Positions 25,931 to 35,133 are shown, numbered from the stretch's first letter. The stretch is 64,000 nucleotides of DNA from Catenulispora sp. MAP5-51 (GCF_041261205.1 NZ_JBGCCH010000002.1:124001-188000), one strand, 5' to 3'. The notes: generated by a model not told the origin, from the sequence alone. Numbers and translations are program-made.

Positions 25931-27751
25931 ATGCGGCATCGGTTGGTCGCGGGCATCGCCCCCGACACCTGGACCCCGCGCCGCGTCTGGATCACCGCGT
26001 TCCTCGCCTTCCTCGCCCTGGCCGCCGCCTGGGCCCTGGCCTCCCCGCTGACCTCCGTCCCCGACGAGCCCTGGCACATGGTCAAGGCGGCCGCCACGGT
26101 CCGCGGCCAGCTGCACGGCACGCCGATCACGGTCACCACGCACAACGGCCGCGTCACCAACGAAGTCCCGATGACCGGCTACCGCCTGCCGACCGCGTAC
26201 TCGTTCCTGACGAACCTGCACGAGTGCTACTTCAACAACCCCCATGTCACCGCCGCCTGCTCCCGGCATCTGGGCGCGCTGCCCGGCACCGCCCTGGCCG
26301 GCACCACCGCCGGGTCCAACAACCCCCTGTACTACCTCGCGGTCGGCTGGCCGAGCCTGCTGTCCGGGGGCCCGCTGGGGATGTACGGCATGCGCCTGGT
26401 CTCGGCCGCGCTGAGCTCGGCGATGCTGGCCAGCGCGGTGGTCACCGCCTTCGGGTGGAGCCGGCGCCGGCGCTACCCGATGGCCGCGGTGCTGGCCGCC
26501 GCGACCCCGATGGTGCTGTTCCTCAACGGTTCGGTGAACCCGAACTCGCTGGAGGCCAGCTCGGCCCTGCTGCTGTGGACCGCCGTCCTCAGCCTGCTGA
26601 CGGACCCCCGGCCCGAGCTGGTGCCCCGGCTGCTCACCCGGGCCGGCCTGGCGACCATCGCGCTGGTGTCGGTCCGGCAACTGGGTCCGGCGTGGGCCCT
26701 GGTGATCATCGTCTGCGCGGCGCTGGCCGGCCACCGCGGCGCGCTGCGCGCCGTGCTGCGGCGGCCCGCGGTGTGGCTGTGGACGGCCGTGGTCGGGGTG
26801 GTGGGCCTGGGCTCGATCGCCTGGACCGCCAAGTTCAACGTCCTGGGCACCGGCACCGCGGCGGCCCACCCGGAGCTGACCTTCCGGGTCGCGGCCGAGC
26901 ACACCTTCGGGCTGAGCGTGGAGTACCTGCGGCAGATGGTCGGCTTCTTCGGCTGGCTGGACGTGCGCGCGCCGTACAACCTGGCCGAGCTGTGGTTCCT
27001 CCCGGTCCTGGCGCTGATCGCGGGCGCGGTGGCCTCGGGGCGGCTGCGCGAGATCGCGGCGCTGGCGGTGCTGGCCGGCTCGGTGATCTTCATCCCGGTG
27101 CTGGCCCAGGGCCGCCAGGCGGCCAGCCTGGACTACATCTGGCAGGGCCGCTACCTGCTGGCGGTGGCCGTCGGCCTGCCGCTGCTGGCCGCGGCGATAC
27201 TGGCCAAGCGCGAGCCCCGGTGGGCGCGGGTGCGCGGCGCCGTGGCCCGGCTGCCGCTGGCGGTGACGGCCTCGACGCTGGTCCTCGGCTTCCTGATGTT
27301 CTATACGACGCTGCGCCGCTACGCCGTCGGCGCGACCGGCACACTGCTTCCGCTGCACCCGGGATGGAGCCCGCCGGGCACGATCGCCGGCGTGGTGCTG
27401 CTGTACCTGGTGGGCGCCGGTCTGGCCGCGCTGGTGGTGCTCAAGAGCCGGGCGCCGTACCCGGCCGAGGTGAGCGCGGGTTCCGGCGGGGGTGTCCCGG
27501 CGGCGGACAGGACCGTCGTCACCGTGCCCGTTCCGGCGGGGGTCAACGGGACCGGCCACAGCACGAACGGTGCGAACGGCACGAACGGGACCAACGGCAA
27601 GGCCAGGCAGCGCTCGGCGAACGGATCGCGCAAGAGCATCGCGTCGGCCCGGACCGCGACCTCGGACTCGAACCCGGACTCGAACCCGGACACGGACTCG
27701 GACTCGGACTCGGCGGAGGACCGCGGCCCGGCGGTCACCTCAGCTTCCTGA
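25931..27751 (+). CDS. DUF2142 multi-pass membrane protein with low-complexity tail
   Basis: The 606-aa product matches its upstream neighbour in layout. TSVPDEPWHMVKAAATVRGQ follows the first span, a Cys-bearing loop holds ECYFNNPHVTAACSRH, and SNNPLYYLAVGWPSLL lies near 132-147. After the last span (about 500) comes a cytoplasmic or external tail: Asn-Gly-Thr repeats, then a Ser/Asp/Asn repeat ending in acidic residues. ATG 25931 follows GAAGGAG. TAGCAT at 25850-25855 may be a separate promoter -10, giving a leader of about 70 nt. It is convergent with the GT2 at 27802. Function unknown; GT-C-like role inferred. Confidence 0.8.
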   Translation: MRHRLVAGIAPDTWTPRRVWITAFLAFLALAAAWALASPLTSVPDEPWHMVKAAATVRGQLHGTPITVTTHNGRVTNEVPMTGYRLPTAYSFLTNLHECYFNNPHVTAACSRHLGALPGTALAGTTAGSNNPLYYLAVGWPSLLSGGPLGMYGMRLVSAALSSAMLASAVVTAFGWSRRRRYPMAAVLAAATPMVLFLNGSVNPNSLEASSALLLWTAVLSLLTDPRPELVPRLLTRAGLATIALVSVRQLGPAWALVIIVCAALAGHRGALRAVLRRPAVWLWTAVVGVVGLGSIAWTAKFNVLGTGTAAAHPELTFRVAAEHTFGLSVEYLRQMVGFFGWLDVRAPYNLAELWFLPVLALIAGAVASGRLREIAALAVLAGSVIFIPVLAQGRQAASLDYIWQGRYLLAVAVGLPLLAAAILAKREPRWARVRGAVARLPLAVTASTLVLGFLMFYTTLRRYAVGATGTLLPLHPGWSPPGTIAGVVLLYLVGAGLAALVVLKSRAPYPAEVSAGSGGGVPAADRTVVTVPVPAGVNGTGHSTNGANGTNGTNGKARQRSANGSRKSIASARTATSDSNPDSNPDTDSDSDSAEDRGPAVTSAS

Positions 27752-27801
27752 GCGGCTTCTCCAGCTCGCCTCCGGGCGGCGGGCAGCGCCGCAAACAGCT
27801 C

Positions 27802-28692
27802 CTACAGCGCCGCTCCGGGCGGCAGATAGCGCCGGGACGTCTTTCCCCGGAACCCGTCCCGGAACCCCCGCAGCATCGCCATGGCGCGCGGCCCGCGCGG
27901 GGCCTCGATCGCCGTGCGGAGCCCGAACCACCACACCAGGTACGCCGCGGTGCCGCGGGTCCACACCGGCGCGTCCTTGCGGTGCTCGCGCATCAGGACC
28001 GTGCCGTTGCGGGCGATCCAGTACAGGCGCCAGGTGGGGTGCCGCGAGGAGGACACCGATACCCCGGGGAGCTTGTGCTGGTTGCGCTGCCCCAGGCTGT
28101 GCGCCAGCTTCTGGCGCTTGTCGCGCAGCACGCGGTAGCCGGCGGCGCGCACGCGCAGGCAGAAGTCGTTGTCGACGTGGTCCACGAAGAACTCGGTGCG
28201 GAACCGGCCCACCTCGGTGAGCACGTCGCGCCGGACCAGCATGCCGGAGGTGATGACCGTGTCCCGGTCGGCGACGTCCGGGCCCTTGTCCGTGCCCGGC
28301 TCGTAGTAGCGCCCCTGCCGCTCGTCCCAGGCCGCCGGGGCCGCGATGCCGACCGCCGGATCGGTCAGGTGCTCGGCCAGGCCGAGCACCAGGTCCTCGC
28401 CCAGGACCGAGTCCTGGTCGAGGAACAGCAGCAGGTCGGGCTGCTCGCCGTCGTCCACGGCGAGCAGGGTGTCCACGCCGCTGTTGAGCGCCCCGGCCAG
28501 GCCGCGGTTCCGGCCGTCGCGCAGCACGGTCACCCCGGCGCGGTCACGCAGCGCGTCGGTCAGGAACGGTCCGTCGCCGGGGGTGTTGTCCACCACGACG
28601 ACCCGCTCGCAGCTCTTCAGCGCCGCCTCCACGACGGCCGTGAGGCGCTCGTCGGGATGGAAGGCGGTGGCGACCGCGGCGATCGTCGGCAT
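27802..28692 (-). CDS. GT2 glycosyltransferase, rhamnosyltransferase-like (DQDS group)
   Basis: The 296-aa cytoplasmic enzyme has IAAVATAFHPDERLTAVVEA at the start, VVVDNTPGDG, GRNRGLAGALNSGV and the D-x-D-type motif FLDQDSVLGED. SGMLVRRDVL and FVDHVDNDFCLRVR follow. This is the layout of GT2 rhamnosyl- and related transferases. ATG 28692 is supported by TACGAT 6 nt upstream (leaderless) and by alignment of its first residues with the paralogues at 31828 and 36714; the frame is open back to 28758. Three such enzymes in one cluster with a complete dTDP-rhamnose pathway suggest several rhamnosyl transfers, which is inference. Confidence 0.8.
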   Translation of the reverse strand: MPTIAAVATAFHPDERLTAVVEAALKSCERVVVVDNTPGDGPFLTDALRDRAGVTVLRDGRNRGLAGALNSGVDTLLAVDDGEQPDLLLFLDQDSVLGEDLVLGLAEHLTDPAVGIAAPAAWDERQGRYYEPGTDKGPDVADRDTVITSGMLVRRDVLTEVGRFRTEFFVDHVDNDFCLRVRAAGYRVLRDKRQKLAHSLGQRNQHKLPGVSVSSSRHPTWRLYWIARNGTVLMREHRKDAPVWTRGTAAYLVWWFGLRTAIEAPRGPRAMAMLRGFRDGFRGKTSRRYLPPGAAL

Positions 28693-28698
28693 CGTTTC

Positions 28699-28704
28699 AT
28701 CGTA
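28699..28704 (-). promoter_or_regulatory. Candidate -10 element for a leaderless transcript
   Basis: Minus-strand TACGAT ends 6 nt before ATG 28692, with no ribosome-binding site between. It supports the chosen start of the GT2 gene. Confidence 0.45.
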
Positions 28705-28796
28705 GTGGACACGCGGCATCGCCCACGGTCGCTGAGGTAGCCTCGGACTTCTATACACGTCGATCTACGGCAGGGTGAGAAACGGGGGCAGCGGCC

Positions 28797-30512
28797 TTGG
28801 CGACAGGAGTCGCGCACGAGACGCGCGCACCGGCCCCCTCCGAGGACCACGGCGGTACCGGCTCCGCGCGGCGCTCCCTGCCCTGGATGGTCCCGCTCGG
28901 CGCGGCCCTGCTGCTCGGCGTCTTCATCCCCCTCGTGTACGCGGCCCTCAGCGGCAACCTGGGCATCCCGCACAACGACACCTGGGCCTTCGGGCGGTCG
29001 GCGGAGGACTTCGTCCACACCGGGCACGTCCGGATGTACAACTGGAACATGATGGGCCTGGCCGGCCTGGTGGTCGTGGCCTGGCCGGTCGGGGCCTCGC
29101 TGGCCGCGCAGTCGGTGTTCATCGCCGTCCTGGCGGTGGCCGGCCTGCTCGCCTGCTACGACGTACTGGCCGGCGCGCTCGGGCCGGCCGGCCGCCGGCG
29201 CGCCGCGTTCGGCACGCTGCTGGTGGCCCTGTGGCCGGGCTTCACGCTGCTGTCCACGTCCTTCATGACCGACATCCCGGCCTTCACCGCCATCGCCGCG
29301 ACGCTGGCCTTCGGGCGCCGCGCGCTGGACCGCCTGTCGCTGCCGTGGCTCGCCGCGGCCTGCGCGGCCGGTCTGTGGGGCGCGACGGTCCGCGAACAGG
29401 TCCTCGCCGCCCCGGCCGCGATCCTGGCGGTCGCCCTGTTCCGGGCCCGCTTCCGCGCCGACCGGTTCCCGACGTTCCGGATCCCGCACATCCTGGGCCT
29501 GGGAGCGCTCCTGCTGGCCGCCACGGGCCTGTTCGAACTCTGGCGCCGCAAGGTGCCCGGCGGCGCCGCACCGGACCTCACGGTGCGCAAGGTGACCGCC
29601 GAGCTGGTGTCGGTGGAGATGGTGCAGGGCCTGCTGATCGTGGCGCTCGCGGTGAGCCCGGCGGTGTTCGCCATGGTGCGCCCGCGCCGCTGGTCCTGGC
29701 CCGCCTGGACGGCGGCCGTGGCGACGGTCGCCGCCGGGCTCCTGGTCTCCGAGGACAAGGGCGCCTTCCTGGGCAACTACGTCAACCACGACGGCGCCTA
29801 CTCGGCGGCCAGCGCCGCCGGCCGGCCGATCCTGCTCGGCAGCGGGTGGTGGATGGCGCTGGCGTGCGTGGCCTACGCCTCGGCGGCGCTGCTGGTGGGC
29901 TCGGTGGTGGACCGGGTGCGCACCGAGGGCTGGGGCCTGCGCCTGCGGCCGGAACTGCTGCTGTTCGCGGTCGCGACCGTCGTCGGCACCCTGATGGAGA
30001 TCGGGGGCGGCGCCGACATCTACGACCGCTACCTGATCCCGATGGCGATCCCCGTCCTGGCGCTGGTGCTGTCCGAACCGCTGCCCTCGCCGCGGGCCCT
30101 GCGCGCCCCGCGGCGGATCGCACCGATCGCGGTCGCGGCCGGCATGGTCACGATCACCGGCGCGACGCTGACGGTCAACGCCTTCACGTTCGACATGGCG
30201 GTGTGGAACACCGCGAGCCGCATCGTGGCCTCCGGCCAAGCCGGCGCGGAGCACGTCGACGCGGGCCTGGTCTGGGACGGCTACCACTCCCCCACGGCGA
30301 TGTCCGACCACGCGGACCGTTCGGTCGACCGCGACTACTTCGGCGCCCTGCGCTATCTGCCGAACCACTTCCCCTGCTATGTGGTTTCGCCGTCACCGCG
30401 CGTCGCGGCCGGGTGGTCGCTAGTCTCGGTGCAGCACTACAAGACATACGGGTTCATCGGAGACGCGGCGCTTTACGTGTTCCGTGTAGGGGGGTCTCAG
30501 ACGTGTTCGTAG
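28797..30512 (+). CDS. Multi-pass membrane protein, GT-C glycosyltransferase-like
   Basis: The 571-aa product has about thirteen spans after a 28-residue polar N-terminus. The first extracytoplasmic loop contains IPHNDTWAFGRSAEDFVHTG, an Asn-Asp-x-Trp start like the D-x-D or D-E loops of GT39/GT83-type transferases; later FMTDIPAFTA occurs. A Pro-rich soluble tail ends with cysteine. The start is TTG 28797 with AACGGGGGC before it; no ATG fits. It is divergent from the GT2 at 28692 and its last 10 nt overlap the start of the next membrane gene. Substrate unknown. Confidence 0.65.
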   Translation: MATGVAHETRAPAPSEDHGGTGSARRSLPWMVPLGAALLLGVFIPLVYAALSGNLGIPHNDTWAFGRSAEDFVHTGHVRMYNWNMMGLAGLVVVAWPVGASLAAQSVFIAVLAVAGLLACYDVLAGALGPAGRRRAAFGTLLVALWPGFTLLSTSFMTDIPAFTAIAATLAFGRRALDRLSLPWLAAACAAGLWGATVREQVLAAPAAILAVALFRARFRADRFPTFRIPHILGLGALLLAATGLFELWRRKVPGGAAPDLTVRKVTAELVSVEMVQGLLIVALAVSPAVFAMVRPRRWSWPAWTAAVATVAAGLLVSEDKGAFLGNYVNHDGAYSAASAAGRPILLGSGWWMALACVAYASAALLVGSVVDRVRTEGWGLRLRPELLLFAVATVVGTLMEIGGGADIYDRYLIPMAIPVLALVLSEPLPSPRALRAPRRIAPIAVAAGMVTITGATLTVNAFTFDMAVWNTASRIVASGQAGAEHVDAGLVWDGYHSPTAMSDHADRSVDRDYFGALRYLPNHFPCYVVSPSPRVAAGWSLVSVQHYKTYGFIGDAALYVFRVGGSQTCS

Positions 30513-31843
30513 CCGATCGCGCTGCCGCGGTTTCCATAACGACTCCAAGGCGGCGCGGCGGCGTATGGGGTTCGGCGAAGAAGCCTGTCATCGGGGTCGC
30601 GGCTCTGGCGGCGGGGGTCACGCTGTCGCTGATGCGGACCAAGGGGTTCGGAGCGACGGACTCCATATGGGCTGAGGATGCGCGGGTCTTCTATCAGGGG
30701 ACGGTGCAGCACAACTTCGTCGATCTGTTGTTCACTCCGTACAACGGCTACCTGCACTTCGTGCCCAGGGTGCTTATAGAGATCGTCAGGATCTTCCCCC
30801 TGGCTTGGGCCGCTGAGGTGATAGCCACTATGGGGGCGCTCATCACGAGCGCATGTGCGCTGCTCATCTACCGGGCCGCCAGACGGCATCTGCACTCCCC
30901 CGCACTGCGGATAGCAGTGGCAGCCCCTGTAGCGCTTCCGTATATAGGGCAGCTGGAGTTGGCGAACAACTTCGCGTGCCTACACTTCCTGTTCCTCTAT
31001 ACGGCGTTCTGGATGGTGATCTGGAACCCTGCGCGTCGCTCGGCCCAGACACTCGCGGCCGTAGTGCTGTTCTGCACGGTGGGCAGCGATCCGGTGGCGA
31101 TGGTGTTCTTCCCGCTGGCCCTGCTGCGGTGGTGGACGCTGCGCGGAGTGCGCGGGGCCCTGCCGGCGATCGGGATGGGCACCGGGATGGTGTTCCAGTT
31201 GGTGGGGATCCTGTTCCGGAACGCCTTGACGAGCCGCAACATCTCGCCGCACTACGACCCGGTGTGGGCGGTGCGGGAGTACCTGCGGACCGTTGTCGGG
31301 CAAGGGCTGTTCACGGAGCACGCGGACACCCGCGTGGGGATGGTCGTACACAGCGGCGACGCGCACTACGTGGCGTGGGCCCTGGCCGGCCTGGCGCTGG
31401 TACTGGCCCTCCTGCGGGTGACGGAGCCGAACTGGCCGCTGGTCGGCGTCGCACTGGTGCACAGCCTCCTGCTGTTCTGCGGTCTGGCCATGCAGGGCGG
31501 CAGCGCGGCACCACGCTATGAGCTGCCGGCGATCTGCCTGTTCCTGGTCGCGGTGGCGGGGCTGCTGACGCCCCGCGAGGCCACCCCACTGACGTCCCCG
31601 AGACTGGTGCCCGCCTACGGAGCGCTGGGCCTGGTGGCGCTATGCATCTTCGGCGGCTACTCGCAGGACATGCAGTGGCGAGGGAGGGGACCTTCGTTCG
31701 ACGCGGAGATCACCAAGGCGTCGGAGACGTGCGGCGACCCTGATGCGCACGACGCACAGATCAGGGTGGCGCCGGCGTTCGTCACGTGGTCGATGACGGT
31801 GCCGTGCGATCTGGTGCGGGGCCGGGATCAGTTCTTCCGCTGA
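30503..31843 (+). CDS. Multi-pass membrane protein of unknown function
   Basis: The 446-aa product has about ten spans. The first loop has SIWAEDARVFYQGTV, followed by TPYNGYLHFVPRVLIEI; these acidic and aromatic elements are typical of GT-C-like proteins. I know no named family. GTG 30503 is chosen because AGGGGGG lies 8 nt upstream; it overlaps the preceding gene by 10 nt. Codon use is odd for the window: A/T third positions are frequent and ATA occurs four times in the first 120 codons, unlike the neighbours, which hints at transfer or weak selection. Its end overlaps the convergent GT2 gene by 16 nt. Confidence 0.6.
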   Translation: MFVADRAAAVSITTPRRRGGVWGSAKKPVIGVAALAAGVTLSLMRTKGFGATDSIWAEDARVFYQGTVQHNFVDLLFTPYNGYLHFVPRVLIEIVRIFPLAWAAEVIATMGALITSACALLIYRAARRHLHSPALRIAVAAPVALPYIGQLELANNFACLHFLFLYTAFWMVIWNPARRSAQTLAAVVLFCTVGSDPVAMVFFPLALLRWWTLRGVRGALPAIGMGTGMVFQLVGILFRNALTSRNISPHYDPVWAVREYLRTVVGQGLFTEHADTRVGMVVHSGDAHYVAWALAGLALVLALLRVTEPNWPLVGVALVHSLLLFCGLAMQGGSAAPRYELPAICLFLVAVAGLLTPREATPLTSPRLVPAYGALGLVALCIFGGYSQDMQWRGRGPSFDAEITKASETCGDPDAHDAQIRVAPAFVTWSMTVPCDLVRGRDQFFR

Positions 31844-32733
31844 CGCCGCTCTGGATCCACCGTCAGCTCCGCCCCCTTCGGCAGATACCGCAAGCTGTAC
31901 TTCTGCGTCACCCCGTCGCGCAGCCCGCGCGCCACCGCGCCGGCGTGCGCGCGCCGGTCGTCCTCGAACAGCACCGCCTGGACCGCCGCGCGCCCCAGGT
32001 ACAGCACCGCCGTCACGGCCCACGCCGGGGAGAAGCGACCCTGTTCGCGGACCGTGATCAGGCCGTTGCGCAGCTGCCAGTAGTCGCGCCAGGCGGCCTT
32101 ATGGGTGACGGGGACCCTCATCCCGAAGAAGGCGTGGGTGCGGCGTTCGCCGATGGAGTGCGGCAGCTTCAGGCGCTTGTCCTGGACGATGCGGGCGCCG
32201 GCCCGGCGGACCCGCAGGGAGTACTCGAGGTCCGCGTAGTCGACGAAGAAGTCCTCGCGGAACTCGCCGACGCGGGCCAGCAGGTCGCGGCGGATCAGCA
32301 TGCCGGAGGTGATGGAGATGGCGCGGTCCGCGACGTCCTCGTGGCGGCCGGAGAAGGTCTCGTAGAAGCGCTCGTGGACCGGGTCCCAGGGGGCCGGCGT
32401 CGCGACGCCGATGGTCGGGTCCTTGAAGTGCTCTGCCAGGCGGGGGACCACGTCCGGGGCCAGGACCGAGTCCTGGTCCAGGAAGATGACCGCCTCGACG
32501 GACGCCGACAGGCGGGAGACGCCGAGGTTCAGCGCGTGCGACAGTCCACGGTTCACACCGGAGCGCAGAACCGTGACTACGGTGGTGTCCTCGATCTTCT
32601 CCGCGACCGAGGCGGCCCCCTCCGGGGTGTTGTCCACGACCACGATCTCGGCGCAGGACTCCTGCACGGAGTCGACGACGGCCAGCAGCCGTTCGTCCGG
32701 GTGGTAGGCCGTTACTACGGCGGCGATTCTCAC
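31828..32733 (-). CDS. GT2 glycosyltransferase, rhamnosyltransferase-like (DQDS group)
   Basis: The 301-aa product starts RIAAVVTAYHPDERLLAVVD and carries VVVDNTPEGAASV, GVNRGLSHALNLGV, FLDQDSVLAPDVV, SGMLIRRDLL and FVDYADLEYSLRVRRAG, then LPHSIGERRTH. It is a paralogue of the enzymes at 27802 and 36714. The start GTG 32733 follows GAGGGGACACGAC; the frame continues upstream into the neighbouring gene but without a start. It is 23 nt downstream of another GT2 gene and forms a leftward group with it, GT2 33731 and DUF2304. Its 3' end overlaps the convergent membrane gene by 16 nt. Confidence 0.8.
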   Translation of the reverse strand: MRIAAVVTAYHPDERLLAVVDSVQESCAEIVVVDNTPEGAASVAEKIEDTTVVTVLRSGVNRGLSHALNLGVSRLSASVEAVIFLDQDSVLAPDVVPRLAEHFKDPTIGVATPAPWDPVHERFYETFSGRHEDVADRAISITSGMLIRRDLLARVGEFREDFFVDYADLEYSLRVRRAGARIVQDKRLKLPHSIGERRTHAFFGMRVPVTHKAAWRDYWQLRNGLITVREQGRFSPAWAVTAVLYLGRAAVQAVLFEDDRRAHAGAVARGLRDGVTQKYSLRYLPKGAELTVDPERRQRKN

Positions 32734-32756
32734 GTCGTGTCCCCTCAAGAACCCCG

Positions 32757-33683
32757 TCAGCGCTTCACGGGCCGGCCGGGCTGCTCCGGTCGCGGTGCGG
32801 GCAGGAATGCGTGGCGGGCCAGGTTCTTCACGCCAGGGACCGAGCGCGCCTTCAACGCCGACGGCATCAGGGTCACCGCGTGCAGGCGCGAGGCCGTGTA
32901 GCGGCGGGCCGCCCTCGCCGCCTTGGGCCAGCCCAGGGCGTCCATCTGCACGGCGGCGCCGGCGAAGTAGCGGCGGGCCTCGGCGAAGCGCTTGCCGGCC
33001 ACGGCCTCGGCCGAGCTGACGCTCGCGTCGTGGCGGCGGTACTGGAAGGCCAGGTCGTCGGACAGGGCCATGGTCGCGCCGGCCTCGATCATGTCGACGA
33101 CGATCGCCAGGTCCTGGATGATGTCCAGGTCGGGGCGGAAGCCGGCCTTCTTGATCGCCTCGGTGCGCCAGCACAGCGAGGGGAAGTAGAACCAGCAGCC
33201 GCGCAGCAGGCTCGCCGCCAGGGCCTCGCCGCCCATCAGGACCGTGCCGGTGAAGCGGGGCAGGTAGATGCGGGCCTTGGCCTGGTCGGCGATGGTGTTC
33301 ACGACCTGCCCGGCGCTGTCGATGACCTCGACGCCGGGCTGGATGATGCCCACGCCCGGGTACTCCTTGACGATGCGCCGGATCTGCGCGACGTAGCCGG
33401 GGAGCATGACGTCGTCGGTGCCCATCATCACCATGTACTCGGCCTCGGCCAGGTCCAGGCACTTGTTGAAGTTGCCGGTGACGCCGAGGTTCTGCGCGTT
33501 GCGCTGGTAGCGCACGCGCGGGTCGTCCAGGGCCGCGAACCATTCCGGGACGCCGGGCTCGGTGCCGTCGTCGACGACCGTCAGGCGCCAGTCCGGGTCG
33601 GACTGCGCGATGACGCTGCGCACCGCGGTCTGCATCAGGGCCACGTCGCCGTAGTACGGCAGCATGATGTCGATGGTCGTCAT
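32757..33683 (-). CDS. GT2 family glycosyltransferase
   Basis: The 308-aa cytoplasmic transferase begins TTIDIMLPYYGDVALMQTAV, has TVVDDGTEPG and the metal-site segment MMGTDDVMLPGYV near 93-105. WRLTVVDDG and FQYRRHDASVSSAEAV parallel the GT2 at 21595, its likely paralogue. The tail is basic and Pro-rich. ATG 33683 has a weak GTGAGG upstream. It lies 47 nt after the GT2 at 33731 and 23 nt before the one at 32733, all leftward, so the three are probably co-transcribed with DUF2304. Sugar and acceptor are unknown. Confidence 0.8.
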   Translation of the reverse strand: MTTIDIMLPYYGDVALMQTAVRSVIAQSDPDWRLTVVDDGTEPGVPEWFAALDDPRVRYQRNAQNLGVTGNFNKCLDLAEAEYMVMMGTDDVMLPGYVAQIRRIVKEYPGVGIIQPGVEVIDSAGQVVNTIADQAKARIYLPRFTGTVLMGGEALAASLLRGCWFYFPSLCWRTEAIKKAGFRPDLDIIQDLAIVVDMIEAGATMALSDDLAFQYRRHDASVSSAEAVAGKRFAEARRYFAGAAVQMDALGWPKAARAARRYTASRLHAVTLMPSALKARSVPGVKNLARHAFLPAPRPEQPGRPVKR

Positions 33684-33730
33684 GGATGCGTTTCAGGCCT
33701 CACGGATCGGGGTTCGGCGGCGGGCGGCGG

Positions 33731-34510
33731 TCATCGGCGGTTGATCGCCAGCAGCAGCGTGATCAGCGCGCGCCCCAGGTACACCGCCGCCTTGACCGGC
33801 GAGTTGCTGGGTGTGCCGGCGGCACGCTGCCGCATCGCCACCGGCACCTGGCTGACCGGGTGGCCCAGGCGGATGACGTGGACCAGGGTCTCGACGGTGT
33901 CGCCCAGGTACTCGACCGGGTACCACTGCGCGAACAGCTTGATGATCTCGCGGTCGCAGGCGCGGAAGCCCGAGGTGGTGTCGTCCAGCTTGGTCTTCGC
34001 CATCCGGGACAGGACCCGGGACAGCAGCGTCATGGCCCAGCGGCGCGGTCCGCGCACCTGGTAGTCGCCCTCGCCGGCGAAGCGGGCGCCCAGGACCAGC
34101 CGGGCCTCGCCCAGCCCGTCGATGAGCTTGGGAACGTAGCGCGGGTCGTGCTGGCCGTCGGCGTCGAGCTGGATCGCGATGTCGTAGTCGTTCTCGTCGG
34201 CGTAGCGGTAGCCCAGGCGCATGGCGCCGCCGACGCCCAGGTTGTACGGCAGCGAGACGACGCGGGCGCCGCAGGCCAGGGCCACGCGCTCGGTGTCGTC
34301 GGTGGAGCCGTCGTTGACGACCAGCACGTCGTAGGCCGGGAGCACGTCGCGGGCCTCGGCGATGACGTCCGCTATCGAGCCGGCCTCGTTCCACGCCGGG
34401 ATGATGATCAGGACGCGCTTGTCGACGTCCATGCCGGTGTCCGTGTCAATGCCAGTGCCAGCGTCAGTGCCAGTTCCAGTTCCAGTGCCAGCGTCCATGT
34501 CAGCGTTCAC
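33731..34510 (-). CDS. GT2 polyprenol-phosphate-sugar synthase-like enzyme with Gly-Thr repeat N-terminus
   Basis: The 259-aa product has VLIIIPAWNEAGSIADVIAE near 33-52, VVNDGSTDDTERVA, LPYNLGVGGAMRLG and the D-x-D in QLDADGQHDP. TTSGFRACDREI is the family's acceptor-side segment. The first 30 residues are Gly-Thr-Asp repeats encoded by hexamer-like repeats (34432-34500). GTG 34510 overlaps the DUF2304 stop by 11 nt; ATG 34498 or ATG 34432 are possible starts, the last deleting the repeat but lacking a binding site. The DUF2304 pairing copies the pair at 13526-14643. It may charge a polyprenol phosphate for external transferases; inferred. Confidence 0.8.
   Translation of the reverse strand: MNADMDAGTGTGTGTDAGTGIDTDTGMDVDKRVLIIIPAWNEAGSIADVIAEARDVLPAYDVLVVNDGSTDDTERVALACGARVVSLPYNLGVGGAMRLGYRYADENDYDIAIQLDADGQHDPRYVPKLIDGLGEARLVLGARFAGEGDYQVRGPRRWAMTLLSRVLSRMAKTKLDDTTSGFRACDREIIKLFAQWYPVEYLGDTVETLVHVIRLGHPVSQVPVAMRQRAAGTPSNSPVKAAVYLGRALITLLLAINRR
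34432..34500. repeat. Degenerate hexamer repeat encoding Gly-Thr/Asp
   Basis: Units of the GCCAGT/GTCAGT/GTCCGT type repeat about eleven times, reading Gly-Thr or Asp-Thr on the minus strand at the N-terminus of the GT2 gene. Changes in copy number would keep the frame and only alter tail length. Confidence 0.6.
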
Positions 34511-34961
34511 CGACGACCGCCTTCCCGTCCCGCTGGGTCACGATCCCGACGGTGCGACCGTTCGCCCCGCCGGCCCGGTGCGCCCGCGCGTCCTCGACCT
34601 CGGCCTCCAGCTCGGCGTGCTTCTCCTTCACCTCGCGCAGGTCGGCCCGGATCAGCGCGACTTCCTCGGCCAGCGACCGGGTCTCGTCCTCCAGTCGCGA
34701 GGCCTCCCAGCTCAGGTGGATGCACACGATCAGCAGGAACACCACGGCCAGGAACAGCACCAGGCTCGCGCCGCTGGCCACGCCCAGCCAGCTGGAGACG
34801 TTGTCCAGCGACCACGGGATGAAGCCCAGCGGCAGCGTGACGAGCCCGACGACCAGCCACAGCACGGCGTACTTCTCGCGCAGCTGGCGGCGGCGGAGCA
34901 ACTCGAAGATCAGTGCCAGCAGCAGGAGCGCCACGACACCGGTCATTATGGCCAGCTTCAT
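34500..34961 (-). CDS. DUF2304 small membrane protein
   Basis: The 153-aa product has three hydrophobic spans (about 2-21, 34-52, 65-86). A long charged coiled-coil follows: SRLEDETRSLAEEVALIRAD, then heptad-like Glu/Lys/Ala to about residue 130. LREKYAVLWLVVGLVTLPLG is typical of DUF2304. ATG 34961 follows GGGAG. The gene overlaps the following GT2 by 11 nt. Compared with the DUF2304 at 14218, this one has a real coiled coil rather than a low-complexity tail, which could serve to bind the partner GT2. The partner role is inferred from repeated adjacency. Confidence 0.8.
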   Translation of the reverse strand: MKLAIMTGVVALLLLALIFELLRRRQLREKYAVLWLVVGLVTLPLGFIPWSLDNVSSWLGVASGASLVLFLAVVFLLIVCIHLSWEASRLEDETRSLAEEVALIRADLREVKEKHAELEAEVEDARAHRAGGANGRTVGIVTQRDGKAVVGER

Positions 34962-35133
34962 GTGGATCCACTCCCGGATTGATAGCGGTGGTGGCGCGGT
35001 CCGGAGTGATGGCGCGCAACGCCGCGCCCCGGCGCGTCGGTAGTCGGCTGATCCCGATGGGTGAACCCGGGCAGTCTACCGGGTTCCATTCCGGGATCGG
35101 GGCGTCGCGGGGCGCCCCGCCAGGGCATAGCGC

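Noticed and set aside
23189-27559. Very long open frame on the minus strand (over 1400 codons)
   Set aside because: It runs antisense to the flippase and DUF2142 genes, is Arg/Gly/His/Gln-rich, and has no ribosome-binding site or family resemblance. High GC removes stops from shadow frames.
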